Source: Chryseomicrobium aureum (GTDB taxonomy: Bacteria; Bacillota; Bacilli; Bacillales_A; Planococcaceae). From it: 64,000 nucleotides of DNA. The stretch covers positions 53,947 through 117,946 of the forward strand of contig NZ_JAFBFG010000004.1 in the NCBI RefSeq assembly GCF_016909155.1, in the 5' to 3' direction. The position numbers and the translations under genes are program-made. The notes below the pieces were generated by a model, which ran no database searches, had not been told where the DNA came from, and saw only the letters and a program-made list of their open reading frames with translations. Below are positions 39,390 to 48,304 of the stretch, in pieces; position 1 is the stretch's first letter, and every line of letters starts with the position of its first letter.

Positions 39390-39446
39390 AAACTCATTTT
39401 ACTTTCTTTAGTGCCGAAATTCAACCGCATTTGAAATTGTCACAGT

Positions 39447-39968
39447 TTAGTCAGAACTTGCAAGTGCCTGTTTCAATTCTTCTGGACTTCTTTCCCACAT
39501 CTGCTCATCGTGAGACTTTAAGAAATCACGCAAAATATCTTTTGACCGTTCGTCCAAATTTTCTAGCATAAATTTGCGTTTCATCGATTTGTCCATTCGG
39601 TTCACGTGATCCGCTAGCAACTTATAGCCACGGCGCTTTTCACGGTTGATCACCATTTCACATGACGCCATTCCTGCATAATATGGACCTTCTGGAAGTT
39701 GATCGATTGTTACCCACACGAGCCAGTAAGGTTTCCCGCCCGCTGAGTCCTCTCGGTTGGTTGTGAATTTGATCCCGCGCTCCGTATCACTGCGTGCATG
39801 CATCGCTCCGATTTCAACGCGGGCCACCCCCTCTTCTACATCGACGATTACGGGGGAAACATTTTCAAGTGATAACGAACCAATTCCGTAGCCTTTATGG
39901 CCGTCTGTTGGGTCATTTTTTATAATGGTGAAGCCTATTTTTTGTTTTGGTTTTTGCTCATCTGGCAT
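39447..39968 (-). CDS. ywhD: YwhD family protein
   Basis: Conserved Bacillales protein of 173 residues and unknown function; family pattern includes FTIIKNDPTDGHKGYGIGSLSLENVSPV in outline, IGAMHARSD, FTTNREDSAGGKPYWLVWV and a charged helical C-terminus (LDERSKDILRDFLKSHDEQMW). AAGGAGCG precedes the ATG. In B. subtilis it lies beside pbpG (ywhE) and ywhB; here pbpG is the remnant on the other strand and ywhB is divergent. Confidence 0.92.
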   Translation of the reverse strand: MPDEQKPKQKIGFTIIKNDPTDGHKGYGIGSLSLENVSPVIVDVEEGVARVEIGAMHARSDTERGIKFTTNREDSAGGKPYWLVWVTIDQLPEGPYYAGMASCEMVINREKRRGYKLLADHVNRMDKSMKRKFMLENLDERSKDILRDFLKSHDEQMWERSPEELKQALASSD

Positions 39969-40040
39969 ATCGCTTCGCTCCTTCCTCTATGGTACGATAG
40001 CTATTAGTATACAGAACATTTCGCAAAAGGAGGAAGAAAT

Positions 40041-40226
40041 ATGCCATACGTTACCGTGAAAATGTTAGAAGGTCGCACAGAAGAGCAGAAAAAAGCTTTA
40101 GTCGAGCGCGTGACTGCTGCAGTGACAGAAACTGTCGATGCACCTGCTGAGAAAGTTGTCGTGTTCATCGAAGAAATGCCGAAGAACCATTACGCTGTTG
40201 CAGGAAAACGCCTTTCTGACCAGTAA
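40041..40226 (+). CDS. ywhB: 4-oxalocrotonate tautomerase family protein (YwhB)
   Basis: Small tautomerase of 61 residues; after Met removal Pro1 becomes the catalytic base (MPYVTVKMLEGRT), and Arg11 and the hydrophobic C-terminal region are present. Members convert 2-hydroxymuconate-like enols to ketones; the physiological substrate in Bacillus is not established. AAGGAGGAAG lies before the ATG. Divergent from ywhD with a 72-bp gap; ends in a strong terminator. Confidence 0.95.
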   Translation: MPYVTVKMLEGRTEEQKKALVERVTAAVTETVDAPAEKVVVFIEEMPKNHYAVAGKRLSDQ

Positions 40227-40240
40227 TCTAGAATCAACAA

Positions 40241-40286
40241 AAGACAGCATTTTCTCTAGAACAAGAGAATTTGCTGTCTTTTTTTA
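40241..40286 (+). terminator. Terminator downstream of ywhB
   Basis: AAGACAGCA-TTCTCT pairs with AGAGAA-TGCTGTCTT (17-bp stem with a near-perfect centre), then seven T residues. MITE copy 4 begins at the end of this T run. Confidence 0.9.
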
Positions 40287-40423
40287 GGTACCTGTCCCAG
40301 AAACAATTCAGACATTCAAGATTATTCATCAAATATGCACCGCAAACCCGCATTCCTGCGTTGTATTCTCGATATTCATAAATTGTGTTGGAATTGTTTG
40401 GGTACCAGGTACCTTTTGGGAAC
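40286..40423 (+). repeat. MITE-like element, copy 4 of 5
   Basis: About 138 bp, AGGTACCTGTCCCAGAAAC to AGGTACCTTTTGGGAAC, close to copy 5 across its interior (both contain CCGCATTCCTGCGTTGTATT). It starts immediately after the ywhB terminator T run. The 470-bp stretch to ywgA holds only this element, a palindrome and a repeat fragment. Confidence 0.92.
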
Positions 40424-40479
40424 TGAATGGAAAGTGCCACTCTCTCCAGATACACGCTCTATTTCAACCGACAAGAGAA

Positions 40480-40596
40480 GGCAGTGAGTTCCTTGGGAAT
40501 CAGAGTATAGCGGAGACCCCACAGCGGAGGCGAGAAGCGCAAGCTTCTCGTATGCCGAGAGGAGGCTCCGCTATGCTCCCCTTGGAACTCACTGCC
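40480..40596. repeat. Long GC-rich interrupted palindrome
   Basis: Outer arms GGCAGTGAGTTCC (40480-40492) and GGAACTCACTGCC (40584-40596) are perfect inverted repeats. Inner arms TATAGCGGAG / CTCCGCTAT and GCGAGAAGC / GCTTCTCG continue the fold. The outer arm with its flank (CGACAAGAGAAGG) recurs inverted near 53777-53800. No coding signal. Confidence 0.8.
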
Positions 40597-40624
40597 GTAT
40601 CGCCAGAGATTGAGTACAAGTAAT

Positions 40625-40699
40625 TTCTAGAGCGGTGTTCTCCACATCTAAACTGAATCGAGTTGCACCATTTCTGAACAGTCGGCTCCACATCTAAAT
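40625..40699 (+). repeat. Deletion derivative of the TCCACATCTAAA repeat family
   Basis: Starts TCTAGAGCGGTGTTCTCC, contains two TCCACATCTAAA blocks, and joins ATCGAGTTGCACC directly to ATTTCTGAACAGTCGG. About 75 bp present in other copies are missing. It ends at the ywgA stop codon. Confidence 0.8.
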
Positions 40700-41203
40700 T
40701 TAACAGTTATTCTTCTTCAAATCCTCAATAAACTTGAACGCTTCTGCAAACTCTTCATCTGAAAAATTCAACTTCCCTTTGACAATATGTACCTTATCGA
40801 TCTGAGCCTGCTGCTCCAAATCATCGAAGTAAAATAAAGTCGCCACAAGCTCCAAGAAACGAGAGGACTTTTCTTTCATTTCCCCAATACACGTTGAAAA
40901 GGCGTCGCCCAGTGGAGGGGACAGTTCCATAAAGTCCATGCTTTCAGAAGTCGTGGAGTACGCATATTGTGTATATGCCCCTTTGTCTTCTTTTTCTTCC
41001 ACCAAGAACCCCATTGTGCAAAGTTCTTCGATACGCGCCGTCAATTCCTCAGAATACGGGCCATACATATGGAATTCATATTTTTCGTTCACAGGATAGC
41101 CGAGCTTTTTTGCGATGTACATCATCTTTTGAAGTTTTTTTCGGCCTGTGATGCCATGTGCCTGCTCGATAAACCGCACGATTGCTGCGTGATCACGTAG
41201 CAT
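40700..41203 (-). CDS. ywgA: YwgA family protein
   Basis: Conserved protein of 167 residues; the N-terminal half looks like a winged-helix (IVRFIEQAHGITGRKKLQKMMYIAKKLG in outline, FHMYGPYSEEL, LCTMGFLVEEKED), as in the antitoxin-like YwgA/DUF-type families. Function unknown. Its ATG lies 2 bp after the ywfO stop and uses GGAGG inside the ywfO end, so the two are coupled. The order ywfO-ywgA is near that of B. subtilis. It ends against a repeat, with no clear terminator. Confidence 0.9.
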   Translation of the reverse strand: MLRDHAAIVRFIEQAHGITGRKKLQKMMYIAKKLGYPVNEKYEFHMYGPYSEELTARIEELCTMGFLVEEKEDKGAYTQYAYSTTSESMDFMELSPPLGDAFSTCIGEMKEKSSRFLELVATLFYFDDLEQQAQIDKVHIVKGKLNFSDEEFAEAFKFIEDLKKNNC

Positions 41204-41205
41204 GG

Positions 41206-42507
41206 TTACACCTCCTTCAGTCCTAATACGTCTCGGATACGTCGCTCTGCCGGCGTATCACCGCGCAGCCGTTCTTCCGGAAAATACAATTTATGATCGG
41301 AGCGCCTCTTGCCAGAGACCGCTTCTACAATTTCTGATTGGCGAGACAGTTCCTTTATTTCACCAGATGGCATGAGTAAATGGATTGGAATTCGTTCGCC
41401 CTCTTCGCCTGGACGGTAAAAATCATACGGTAAGTCAGACGACGAATCGAATACTAAATAGTAGTCTGGATCGATACCCGCTTCTCGGAAAAGGGATTCC
41501 AGTTCCCGCATTTTCATAAAGTCTTTGGCGGGATCAAATTCGATATACTGGAACAACTTTCGGTACATGAAACGAGAACACAAGTCCGCGAGAATAGAAT
41601 CTTGCTCCTTCGTCCACAATTGGAAATAGGTCAGTAACACACTTTCATCGAGTGCGACATAGTCTTCTAGTGTGAATGTGCCGTCAAAGAAACTTTTGAA
41701 GTGTGTAGGTTCATGTGTAAACGTGTACCCTTCCTCACTCAGTTTTTTCGCACGGTGAAGGGCTTTTGTCAAAATCACTTCCGCACTTCGTGATACCGGG
41801 TGGAAATAGACTTGCCAGTACATTTGGTAGCGGCTCATGATGTAATCCTCTACCGCGTGCATCCCACTAGATTTGATGACAACTTGGTCTTCGCGCGGGC
41901 GCATCACACGTAAGATTCGTTCCATATCAAAGTGTCCGTAGCTGACCCCTGTAAAGTAGGCGTCGCGTTGCAAGTAATCCATTCGGTCAGCGTCGATTTG
42001 ACTTGAAATCAAGCTGACGACTTGTTTGTTTGGATACGTCTTTGCGATGACGTCTGCTACTTTTTGCGGGAAGTCTGTACTAACGCGTGACAAGATAGCA
42101 TTCACTTCAGTGTCGCCGAGCAAGATAGCTTGTGTGAAGTCTTCATGGTCTAACGAAAATACGTTTTCGAATGCGTGGGAAAACGGCCCGTGTCCGAGGT
42201 CATGCAAAAGCGCTGCACAGAGGACAACTAAGCGTTCCGACTGATCCCATTCGGGGCGCCCTTCAAAGCTGTTGTCGATAATTCGACGAACAATCTCATA
42301 GACCCCAAGCGAGTGGCTAAAACGGCTATGTTCCGCTCCGTGAAACACCAGATACGTCGTTCCGAGCTGACGAATGCGGCGAAGTCGTTGGAATTCTTTT
42401 GCACCAATGACATCCCAAATCACTTGATCACGAATATGTATATAACGGTGGACCGGATCTTTGAACACTTTTTCTTCTGCTAGTTTTTGTGTGGCATAAG
42501 GTGTCAT
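41206..42507 (-). CDS. ywfO: HD-domain phosphohydrolase YwfO
   Basis: HD-superfamily protein of 433 residues related to dNTP triphosphohydrolases. The metal site is visible: FHGAEHSRFSHSLGVYEI (His), LLHDLGHGPFSHAFE (His-Asp) and SSQIDADRMDYLQRDAYFTGV (Asp). The C-terminal ~150 residues are family-specific. The ATG at 42507 gives the Bacillus length; a TTG six codons upstream is also open, and neither has a strong ribosome binding site. Likely nucleotide phosphohydrolysis; substrate not determinable here. Coupled to ywgA. Confidence 0.92.
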   Translation of the reverse strand: MTPYATQKLAEEKVFKDPVHRYIHIRDQVIWDVIGAKEFQRLRRIRQLGTTYLVFHGAEHSRFSHSLGVYEIVRRIIDNSFEGRPEWDQSERLVVLCAALLHDLGHGPFSHAFENVFSLDHEDFTQAILLGDTEVNAILSRVSTDFPQKVADVIAKTYPNKQVVSLISSQIDADRMDYLQRDAYFTGVSYGHFDMERILRVMRPREDQVVIKSSGMHAVEDYIMSRYQMYWQVYFHPVSRSAEVILTKALHRAKKLSEEGYTFTHEPTHFKSFFDGTFTLEDYVALDESVLLTYFQLWTKEQDSILADLCSRFMYRKLFQYIEFDPAKDFMKMRELESLFREAGIDPDYYLVFDSSSDLPYDFYRPGEEGERIPIHLLMPSGEIKELSRQSEIVEAVSGKRRSDHKLYFPEERLRGDTPAERRIRDVLGLKEV

Positions 42508-42640
42508 GCTTTCACCGTCTTTCAATCAGTATAAGGAAGTTGTCGGTTGAAAAAAAGGGTCTTCCGAACTGCTCTTCTATACCCTTCTTCTTCGTGAACA
42601 AGTCCTTTATTTCCTTTAAATCCTCTAAATTGCTCAGAAT

Positions 42641-42671
42641 AAAAAAAGTCTGACTCAACTTCCGTCAGACT
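42641..42671 (-). terminator. Terminator downstream of the DUF1450 gene
   Basis: AGTCTGAC and GTCAGACT form a perfect 8-bp stem with a 9-nt loop followed by six or more T residues on the minus strand, touching the stop codon. Confidence 0.9.
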
Positions 42672-42672
42672 G

Positions 42673-42921
42673 TTACGCGTTTGGTAGCATCCCTTGGGAT
42701 TCTAGCTTCGCAATTACTTTTTCCATCAATTCCTCTTCAGATAGCGCCGCAACTGGGCGGTTGTTGACGAATGTAAATGTCTTTTTACGTCCAGGCCCAC
42801 AGTAGGACTGGCATTCTTTCACTTCTATTTCAGCCTCAGGATCGAGAGCTTTCAGTTTCGGAAGCAGTGTCTTGAGATGGACGGCGTCACACTCATTGCA
42901 AACCCGAAAATGGTTTGCCAT
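42673..42921 (-). CDS. DUF1450 (YuzB-like) small cysteine protein
   Basis: 82-residue protein of the DUF1450 family with no established function. Cys pairs RVCNEC near the N-terminus and CQSYCGPG in the middle are in a thioredoxin-like arrangement, followed by [15 protein letters not shown] metal or Fe-S site is plausible but unproven. The ATG at 42921 follows GTGGAG; the frame is open upstream without family similarity. The ~245 bp to lipL contain two small hairpins (around CTTCCCAGGGAAG) but nothing I can name. Confidence 0.85.
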   Translation of the reverse strand: MANHFRVCNECDAVHLKTLLPKLKALDPEAEIEVKECQSYCGPGRKKTFTFVNNRPVAALSEEELMEKVIAKLESQGMLPNA

Positions 42922-43140
42922 AATCTCCACACCCTTTTGTGTAATGTCGAACTCGTTGTCATTGTAGCGCAGGAAATTGTTTTCTAGCAAGCGAAATTTA
43001 TGTGAATAAAAGTCTTAGAATCTGCCTATGCTAGATTTTAGAACACAAGAGAAAAGAGAGAAAATTACTTCCCAGGGAAGATTTCAAATACAAGTTAACT
43101 TCTTATTATAGGAAACTCTCTGGGAAGCTCCAGAGACCTA

Positions 43141-43168
43141 AAAAGGACAGCCGCGGCTGCCCTTTTTC
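43141..43168. terminator. Terminator downstream of lipL
   Basis: AAAAAGGACAGCC and GGCTGCCCTTTTT form a stem (one mismatch) with a GCG loop and flanking A and T runs; it works in the minus direction for lipL, whose stop codon it touches, and could be bidirectional. Confidence 0.85.
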
Positions 43169-43998
43169 TAGTTCTTGGTTAACATTTTCTGGTTTCGTTC
43201 GACGACACGAGTCAAATAGGATGTGTACAATTCCATCTCTTCTTGCGCAAGTGACTGGATACGCACGTCGCCAGCCAAGGCTTGAATGACCTGGTAGCTG
43301 CGGACGACCAGGTCTTGCACGGTGAATGGCTGTCCCGTTAATTCAACGAGGGACGCCATCACTTCTGGTTTGATTTCAGGGTACGTGAATTTAGTCGGTT
43401 CACCTTGCAGTGCCAAGTCGTAAAATTCACGAACGAGTTCTGCACGCGCGCTTCCGCTTCCCTCCACACATAAATAAATCTGAACGGCAATGCCTTGACG
43501 AATGCGGCGTTGCGAGAGGCCTGCAAACTTCTTGCCACCGATACTTAAATCGTAATCGCCCGGGCAATAGGACCCGACAATCTCATACGCTTCAATCTGG
43601 TCTTCTACTTCTGGCAACATCAATTTCACAAAGTCGACCATCGCTTCGTAGCCTGCTGGAATATCAATGGGTTCTCCTTGCTCTGAAAATACTAGAGAGA
43701 GATTCAACACACCATCATCTAGGACAACTGCGAGGCCGCCTGAGTTCCGAACGATCGGTGAAAACCCTTGTGTCCGGAGATAGTCCATTCCGTCTTCTAA
43801 ATAGGGCAACCGGTGATCTTGAATACCGAGCACGACTGTTTGACGATGCACCCACGTGCGAAGTGTTGGGGGTGAAATAGTTTGACCGACTGCATGGCAA
43901 AGCGTATCGTCGGCCGCGAACGATTCTAATGCAGAACGTGATTGTGCACTTAGGGATTCATCCCAAAATCGCCACAACGGGCGTTGTAATAATTTCAT
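43168..43998 (-). CDS. lipL: Octanoyl-[GcvH]:protein N-octanoyltransferase
   Basis: Amidotransferase of the Bacillus lipoylation pathway that moves octanoyl from GcvH to E2 subunits. 276 residues of the biotin/lipoate ligase fold: VRNSGGLAVVLDDGVLNLS, GSYCPGDYDLSIGGKKFAGLSQRR with the catalytic Cys and conserved Lys, and a C-terminal helical part. It lacks the large extra domain of LplA-type ligases. It lies 28 bp downstream of pta, as ywfL does in B. subtilis, linking acetyl-CoA metabolism and lipoylation. Confidence 0.93.
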   Translation of the reverse strand: MKLLQRPLWRFWDESLSAQSRSALESFAADDTLCHAVGQTISPPTLRTWVHRQTVVLGIQDHRLPYLEDGMDYLRTQGFSPIVRNSGGLAVVLDDGVLNLSLVFSEQGEPIDIPAGYEAMVDFVKLMLPEVEDQIEAYEIVGSYCPGDYDLSIGGKKFAGLSQRRIRQGIAVQIYLCVEGSGSARAELVREFYDLALQGEPTKFTYPEIKPEVMASLVELTGQPFTVQDLVVRSYQVIQALAGDVRIQSLAQEEMELYTSYLTRVVERNQKMLTKN

Positions 43999-44026
43999 GA
44001 GACAACTTCTTTCTAGTCCATCCGTG

Positions 44027-44974
44027 CTACTGCAAACTTTGTGCAGCAGTCAAATAACTTAATTTGTAAACATCATCTGCAGAACACCCGCGTGACAAAT
44101 CGTTCACCGGCTGATTTAACCCTTGCAAAATTGGCCCGATTGCTTCAAACCCGCCTAAGCGCTCTGCAATTTTGTAGCCGATATTCCCAGCTTCGAGTGT
44201 CGGAAACACGAAAACATTCGCTTGTCCTGCAACTTCTGAACCTGGTGCTTTCTTCGCAGCGATGGACGGGACGAGACTTGCATCAAACTGCAGCTCTCCG
44301 TCGATCGACAACGCTGGATCTTTTTCCTTCGCAAGTTCTAGCGCACGCGAAACTTTTTCTGTTTCTTCTGATACAGCGGAACCTTTCGTAGAAAACGACA
44401 GCAATGCCACTTTCGGGTCGATACCGAATGCAGAAGCAGTCTTGGCGCTTTCTACAGCGATTTCTGCTAAATCCTCACTCGTTGGTGCAATCGTGATCGC
44501 GCAGTCGGCAAATACGTAACGCGTGTCGCCTTTTGCCATGATGAACGCGCCACTTGTTTTTTGGATGCCTGGCTTTGTTTTAATAATCTGGAGTGCTGGA
44601 CGAACAGTATCCGCTGTTGTGTGGGCAGCGCCACTGACTAATCCGTTCGCTTTCCCCGTATACACGAGCAGTGTTCCGAAGTAGTTCACTTGTTTCAATA
44701 ATTCACGTGCTTGTTCTGGCGTAGTCTTTCCCTTACGGCGCAATACGAATGCTTCTACAAGCTCTTCTATATAGGCATAGGTTTCTGGGTTGATTACCTC
44801 AATTCCTCGCTCAGACAATTCCGGAACATTGCCGATAACGACCGGCTTGATAATACCTTCTTCATGTAGACGAATCGCTGCTTCTTGTATACGAGAGTCT
44901 GTCCCTTCAGGTAAGACGATGGTTTGTTGTTTCGATTTTAGCGTTTCTTTGATTTGATCGATGAAATGTGTCAT
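44027..44974 (-). CDS. pta: Phosphate acetyltransferase
   Basis: Interconverts acetyl-CoA and acetyl phosphate, 315 residues, the short single-domain type. IVLPEGTDSRIQEAA at the N-terminus, GLVSGAAHTTADTVRPALQI, VFADCAI, SFSTKGSA and NVFVFPTLEAGNIGYK are family signatures. Oriented towards lipL, and divergent from hemQ. The conserved pta-hemQ neighbourhood is as in B. subtilis. Confidence 0.96.
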   Translation of the reverse strand: MTHFIDQIKETLKSKQQTIVLPEGTDSRIQEAAIRLHEEGIIKPVVIGNVPELSERGIEVINPETYAYIEELVEAFVLRRKGKTTPEQARELLKQVNYFGTLLVYTGKANGLVSGAAHTTADTVRPALQIIKTKPGIQKTSGAFIMAKGDTRYVFADCAITIAPTSEDLAEIAVESAKTASAFGIDPKVALLSFSTKGSAVSEETEKVSRALELAKEKDPALSIDGELQFDASLVPSIAAKKAPGSEVAGQANVFVFPTLEAGNIGYKIAERLGGFEAIGPILQGLNQPVNDLSRGCSADDVYKLSYLTAAQSLQ

Positions 44975-45116
44975 CCGGTCTCCTCCTTCGTTCTTCTATT
45001 GCAAGAATACATGATTTAGTCACAGTTTGTCATGCCTTGTCAACGCTACAATAGAAAGGCGGGCAAGACATATGGTAAACTGGGAATGTTGAAAAGGACT
45101 AAAGGAGTGTTTAAAT

Positions 45117-45866
45117 ATGAACGAAGCAGCAATTACATTAGATGGTTGGTACGTACTGCATGACTTCCGCACGATGGACTGGTCTTCTTGGAAACAGTTA
45201 TCGGCAGAAGAGCGCCAAGCCGCAACAGAAGAGTTTTTAGCATTTTTAGATGAGATGCAACAAGTCGATGATGCAAAAGAAGGGGCTCACGCATTTTACA
45301 CGGTGGTCGGTCAAAAAGCAGACTTCATGTTGATGACATTGCGCCCGACAATGGACGAATTGAATGCGATTGAAAACCGCTTCAACAAGCTGACGATTGC
45401 AGAATTCACAGTTCCTGCGTATTCGTACGTATCAGTAGTCGAGCTTTCAAATTACTTGGCTGGGGAATCGAATGAAGATCCTTACCAGAATCCACACGTT
45501 CGCGCGCGTCTTTATCCTGAACTTCCACGCTCACAATATGTTTGTTTCTATCCAATGGATAAGCGCCGTGAAGGAGAAGACAACTGGTACATGCTTTCAA
45601 TGGATGACCGCAAAGCTATGATGCGCAGCCATGGTATGATTGGCCGCGGCTATGCTGGGAAAGTAAAACAGATCATCTCAGGCTCTATCGGTTTCGACGA
45701 TTTCGAGTGGGGCGTTACATTGTTCGCGGATGATGTGCTTCAGTTTAAGAAGCTTGTTTACGAAATGCGTTTTGATGAAGTGAGCGCACGTTATGGCGAG
45801 TTCGGCTCGTTCTTCGTAGGAACTTACCTAGACAGCGACAAGCGTAAAGAGTTTTTTCAAATTTAA
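45117..45866 (+). CDS. hemQ: Coproheme decarboxylase (HemQ/ChdC)
   Basis: Last step of the coproporphyrin-dependent heme pathway of Gram-positive bacteria: peroxide-dependent decarboxylation of coproheme to heme b. 249 residues with [10 protein letters not shown], the active-site Tyr region [24 protein letters not shown] in outline, and the proximal His in [25 protein letters not shown] precedes the ATG; a TACAAT -10 lies near 45048. Divergent from pta. Confidence 0.95.
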   Translation: MNEAAITLDGWYVLHDFRTMDWSSWKQLSAEERQAATEEFLAFLDEMQQVDDAKEGAHAFYTVVGQKADFMLMTLRPTMDELNAIENRFNKLTIAEFTVPAYSYVSVVELSNYLAGESNEDPYQNPHVRARLYPELPRSQYVCFYPMDKRREGEDNWYMLSMDDRKAMMRSHGMIGRGYAGKVKQIISGSIGFDDFEWGVTLFADDVLQFKKLVYEMRFDEVSARYGEFGSFFVGTYLDSDKRKEFFQI

Positions 45867-45881
45867 TTAGATATACTAAAA

Positions 45882-45918
45882 GGGAGCTTCTCATATTAAT
45901 TGAGGAACTCCCTATCTT
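45882..45918 (+). terminator. Probable terminator downstream of hemQ
   Basis: GGGAG-TTCTC pairs with GAGGA-CTCCC around an AT-rich loop, followed by TATCTTTATATT. The T run is interrupted, so strength is uncertain. Confidence 0.5.
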
Positions 45919-45931
45919 TATATTCCATGAC

Positions 45932-46013
45932 GTGTAGGGGAAGCGTTCCGCGGGCGCGGGCTGAGCCAAGGTCTCAGCTTCCGCTTTTAATCCCGCTGGA
46001 GTCACCCCTACAC
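45932..46013. repeat. GC-rich interrupted palindrome between hemQ and ywdK
   Basis: Arms GTGTAGGGG and CCCCTACAC enclose AAGCGTTCCGCGGGCGCGG, CTGAGCC / GTCTCAG and CCCGCTGGAGTCA. The TGGAGTCA-CCCCT end matches the palindrome at 53593-53691 (TGGAGTCAGCCCCTCCAC), so they belong to one family that I know as common in intergenic regions of Bacillales. Confidence 0.75.
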
Positions 46014-46080
46014 TTTTTAAATAATGTTGATCCAACTACTTTTCGCTTTTAAATTTATTACTACCCAACTTCTCTGCGTT

Positions 46081-46461
46081 TTATAAAGCTGATTTGACAA
46101 CGGCTACGATCAGTAGCACCCACCCTACTAGAAAAGCCACTCCACCAATCGGAGTAATTGCCCCTAAAATCCCTACTCCACTCAAAGCAAGTACGAATAA
46201 ACTTCCAGAGAAAATAACAATTCCAAGTAAAATCGCATAGCCGGCACCAGTTAAAGCACCACTAGCTCCAAGTAAATTTGGATGCATCAAAATCCCAATC
46301 GCAATGAGTGCGATTGCATGAAACATTTGATACTGTACTGCTGTCTCCCAGATTGCTAAATAGCGTTCGGATAGACGCTCCTCTAACGCATGTGCGCCAA
46401 ATGCTCCTAATGTCACTGCTAAAAAACCGTTAATAGCTCCTGCGATTAAAAACAACTTCAC
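46081..46461 (-). CDS. ywdK: DUF423 membrane protein YwdK
   Basis: Small integral membrane protein of 126 residues with four hydrophobic helices (about 1-21, 45-60, 70-92, 100-122). Family marks are GAINGFLAVTLGAFGAHALEERL at the N-terminus in outline (LGAFGAHAL) and FHAIALIAIG. Function unknown. It lies 19 bp downstream of ywdI, and the cluster DUF4230-ung-ywdI-ywdK resembles the ywd region of B. subtilis. Confidence 0.9.
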   Translation of the reverse strand: MKLFLIAGAINGFLAVTLGAFGAHALEERLSERYLAIWETAVQYQMFHAIALIAIGILMHPNLLGASGALTGAGYAILLGIVIFSGSLFVLALSGVGILGAITPIGGVAFLVGWVLLIVAVVKSAL

Positions 46462-46480
46462 AATTTATTCCTTCTTTCTA

Positions 46481-46765
46481 TTAAAAATCAAATAACGAAT
46501 CTCCATTAGCATCGTCTTCTTCAAAGCGTTTGCCTGTCAGTGGAACTGACGGTGAAGCTTGTTGAACAGGTGGTGCTGATTGAGGCATACCTATTGATTG
46601 ACTTTGAGTTGGCGTTTGTACAGGAACAGAACCTGTTGCAAGCCCAATATCACAAAGCGCACGAATCGCCGCGAAACATTCTCTTCGTTCGGCATCTGTT
46701 GTAGCCACTTGAAGACGTTGTGTATATGTTTGAATTTGTGTTGCTACTTGTTGATAACTGATCAT
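46481..46765 (-). CDS. ywdI: YwdI family protein (DUF5327)
   Basis: 94-residue protein with a helical N-terminal half (SYQQVATQIQTYTQRLQVATTDAERRE in outline, with FAAIRALCDI) and a Pro/Gln/Ser-rich disordered linker, ending in an acidic FEEDDANGDSLFDF tail. The ATG at 46765 has AAGGAG 9 nt upstream; longer frames overlap ung. Function unknown. It follows ung by 38 bp on the same strand. Confidence 0.85.
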   Translation of the reverse strand: MISYQQVATQIQTYTQRLQVATTDAERRECFAAIRALCDIGLATGSVPVQTPTQSQSIGMPQSAPPVQQASPSVPLTGKRFEEDDANGDSLFDF

Positions 46766-46803
46766 GTCGTTTGACTCCTTTTCCCCGTTCCATGCTAGCG
46801 TAG

Positions 46804-47451
46804 TCAGCGGCAAAAATCAATTGGTGACTTGCCCCAAGCTTCCAGTTGCTGATTGATCTGCGAGTAAGGTTTGCTTCCAAAAAATCCTCGAGAAGCACTC
46901 AATGGGCTTGGGTGAACAGACTCTAAAATTACATGTTTCTCGGTATCGATCAGGGCCTTTTTCGTTTGGGCCGGTCTTCCCCACAATACGAAAATGACAG
47001 GTTCTTCTTTGTCAGAAACAGCGCGAATGACGGCGTCTGTGAAGTTTTCCCAGCCCCATCCTTTATGAGAATGCGCATTGCCTTGCTCAACTGTGAGTAC
47101 CGTATTTAAGAGTAGAACACCTTGAGCGGCCCAACTGGACAGGTCTCCCGTTGAACGTTTGCATCCAAGGTCTGCTTCCAACTCTTTGTACATATTGCGA
47201 AGAGATGGTGGAAGTGGTGTTCCGGGCTGTACTGAAAAACTGAGTCCATGTGCTTGCCCAGGTCCGTGATACGGGTCTTGTCCTAAAATCACCACACGAA
47301 CGTCTTCAAAAGCTGTGTATTTGAGTGCGTTCAATACGTCGTCCCATGCCGGATAAATCGTTTTCGTTTTATACTCTTCTTCCAATCGTTCTTTCAATAG
47401 AATGAAATACGGGGCTTCCCACTCATCGGCCAATGCTTCTTTCCACTTCAT
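46804..47451 (-). CDS. ung: Uracil-DNA glycosylase (family 1)
   Basis: Removes uracil from DNA, 215 residues. Active-site Asp in [21 protein letters not shown] (GQDPYHG), [12 protein letters not shown], and catalytic His in [16 protein letters not shown] (HPSPLS). The ATG at 47451 is preceded by GAGGG; the longer frame overlaps the upstream gene. 7 bp after the DUF4230 gene stop, so co-transcribed with it. Confidence 0.97.
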   Translation of the reverse strand: MKWKEALADEWEAPYFILLKERLEEEYKTKTIYPAWDDVLNALKYTAFEDVRVVILGQDPYHGPGQAHGLSFSVQPGTPLPPSLRNMYKELEADLGCKRSTGDLSSWAAQGVLLLNTVLTVEQGNAHSHKGWGWENFTDAVIRAVSDKEEPVIFVLWGRPAQTKKALIDTEKHVILESVHPSPLSASRGFFGSKPYSQINQQLEAWGKSPIDFCR

Positions 47452-47458
47452 GCAACCC

Positions 47459-48208
47459 TCACTCCTCGAATTCGATTGTAACGTCGTATCCAACAAGTTG
47501 GAACATCTCGCTTAGTGTCTGCTCTGCATTTGTACGTGCTAGTTCCAGCAATCCTTGTTGACTCGCTTCCTCTATCATTAATACCCTCGCTTCTGCTGCC
47601 AAATCATACGCTTCAGAAATATCAGGCTGATCACGGAACAATCCTTCATAGGAATAGATATCTACTTCCTCAAAAAGAATTGTAGGTTCTCCAATGACTT
47701 CCGGTGCAGCGATTCGCAAAGTTGCTGTTTTGGCTTCCTCATCAATTTCAATGTCATCAGCAGATACATTCGAAAGATCAACCCCAGCCGTTACTTTTCC
47801 TGGAATAACGACGAGCACCTGACGCAGTGTTCCGGGAAGGTTAATCCCGATATCTTGGCCGAACAACTGATTATCTTCTCGTTCAATAAAAACTTTAGTA
47901 ACAGATTCTGCCGTGACCAACTGCTCTAAATTCGAAAGGCGCTCAACAATCGCTCCTTTTTGCTCCGTGAACGTACTTCCACTAAATAAACTTGAAAAAT
48001 ACATAGGAACTACAATAGCAAGCGTGATAAGCGCAGCCAGAATAAGTGCAGGTAGTAATATAAACTTTTTAGGAATAAACTTTACAGCTTTCCATGGCAA
48101 GCGGAAGGTTCTAGTTGGAGCAGATGGTTCCGCATAAGTGGCTGCTTCTTCTCTCTTCATATCTTGTAATAGTTTCTCAAGTTCTTGTATGCGCTTCTGT
48201 TTCGACAC
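47459..48208 (-). CDS. DUF4230 membrane-anchored protein
   Basis: 249-residue protein with a cytoplasmic N-terminal coiled coil ([19 protein letters not shown]), one transmembrane helix (about 50-72, [19 protein letters not shown]) and an extracellular DUF4230 domain (about 85-245; [41 protein letters not shown]). Function unknown; the domain resembles prohibitin-like or phospholipid-interacting surface domains only in outline. GTG start with GAGGG upstream. First gene of the run to ung, ywdI and ywdK. Confidence 0.85.
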   Translation of the reverse strand: MSKQKRIQELEKLLQDMKREEAATYAEPSAPTRTFRLPWKAVKFIPKKFILLPALILAALITLAIVVPMYFSSLFSGSTFTEQKGAIVERLSNLEQLVTAESVTKVFIEREDNQLFGQDIGINLPGTLRQVLVVIPGKVTAGVDLSNVSADDIEIDEEAKTATLRIAAPEVIGEPTILFEEVDIYSYEGLFRDQPDISEAYDLAAEARVLMIEEASQQGLLELARTNAEQTLSEMFQLVGYDVTIEFEE

Positions 48209-48304
48209 AACGTTCCCTCTTTCGACAGTTTCTTAAACTGTACCAGAAAAATTCCACTAGTAGCAATTGGAAGCCCGTGATAGGATGACTTCAGAGGTGA
48301 AATT

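Noticed and set aside
40234..40455. Minus-strand frame containing NNLECLNCFWDRYL, also found as N-terminal extensions of the genes at 18749 and 36103
   Set aside because: This peptide is the translation of the left end of the MITE-like element; the real genes start downstream at their own ribosome binding sites.
40500..40691. 63-codon frame in the GC-rich palindrome before ywgA
   Set aside because: Lies wholly in palindrome and repeat sequence with no start signals.
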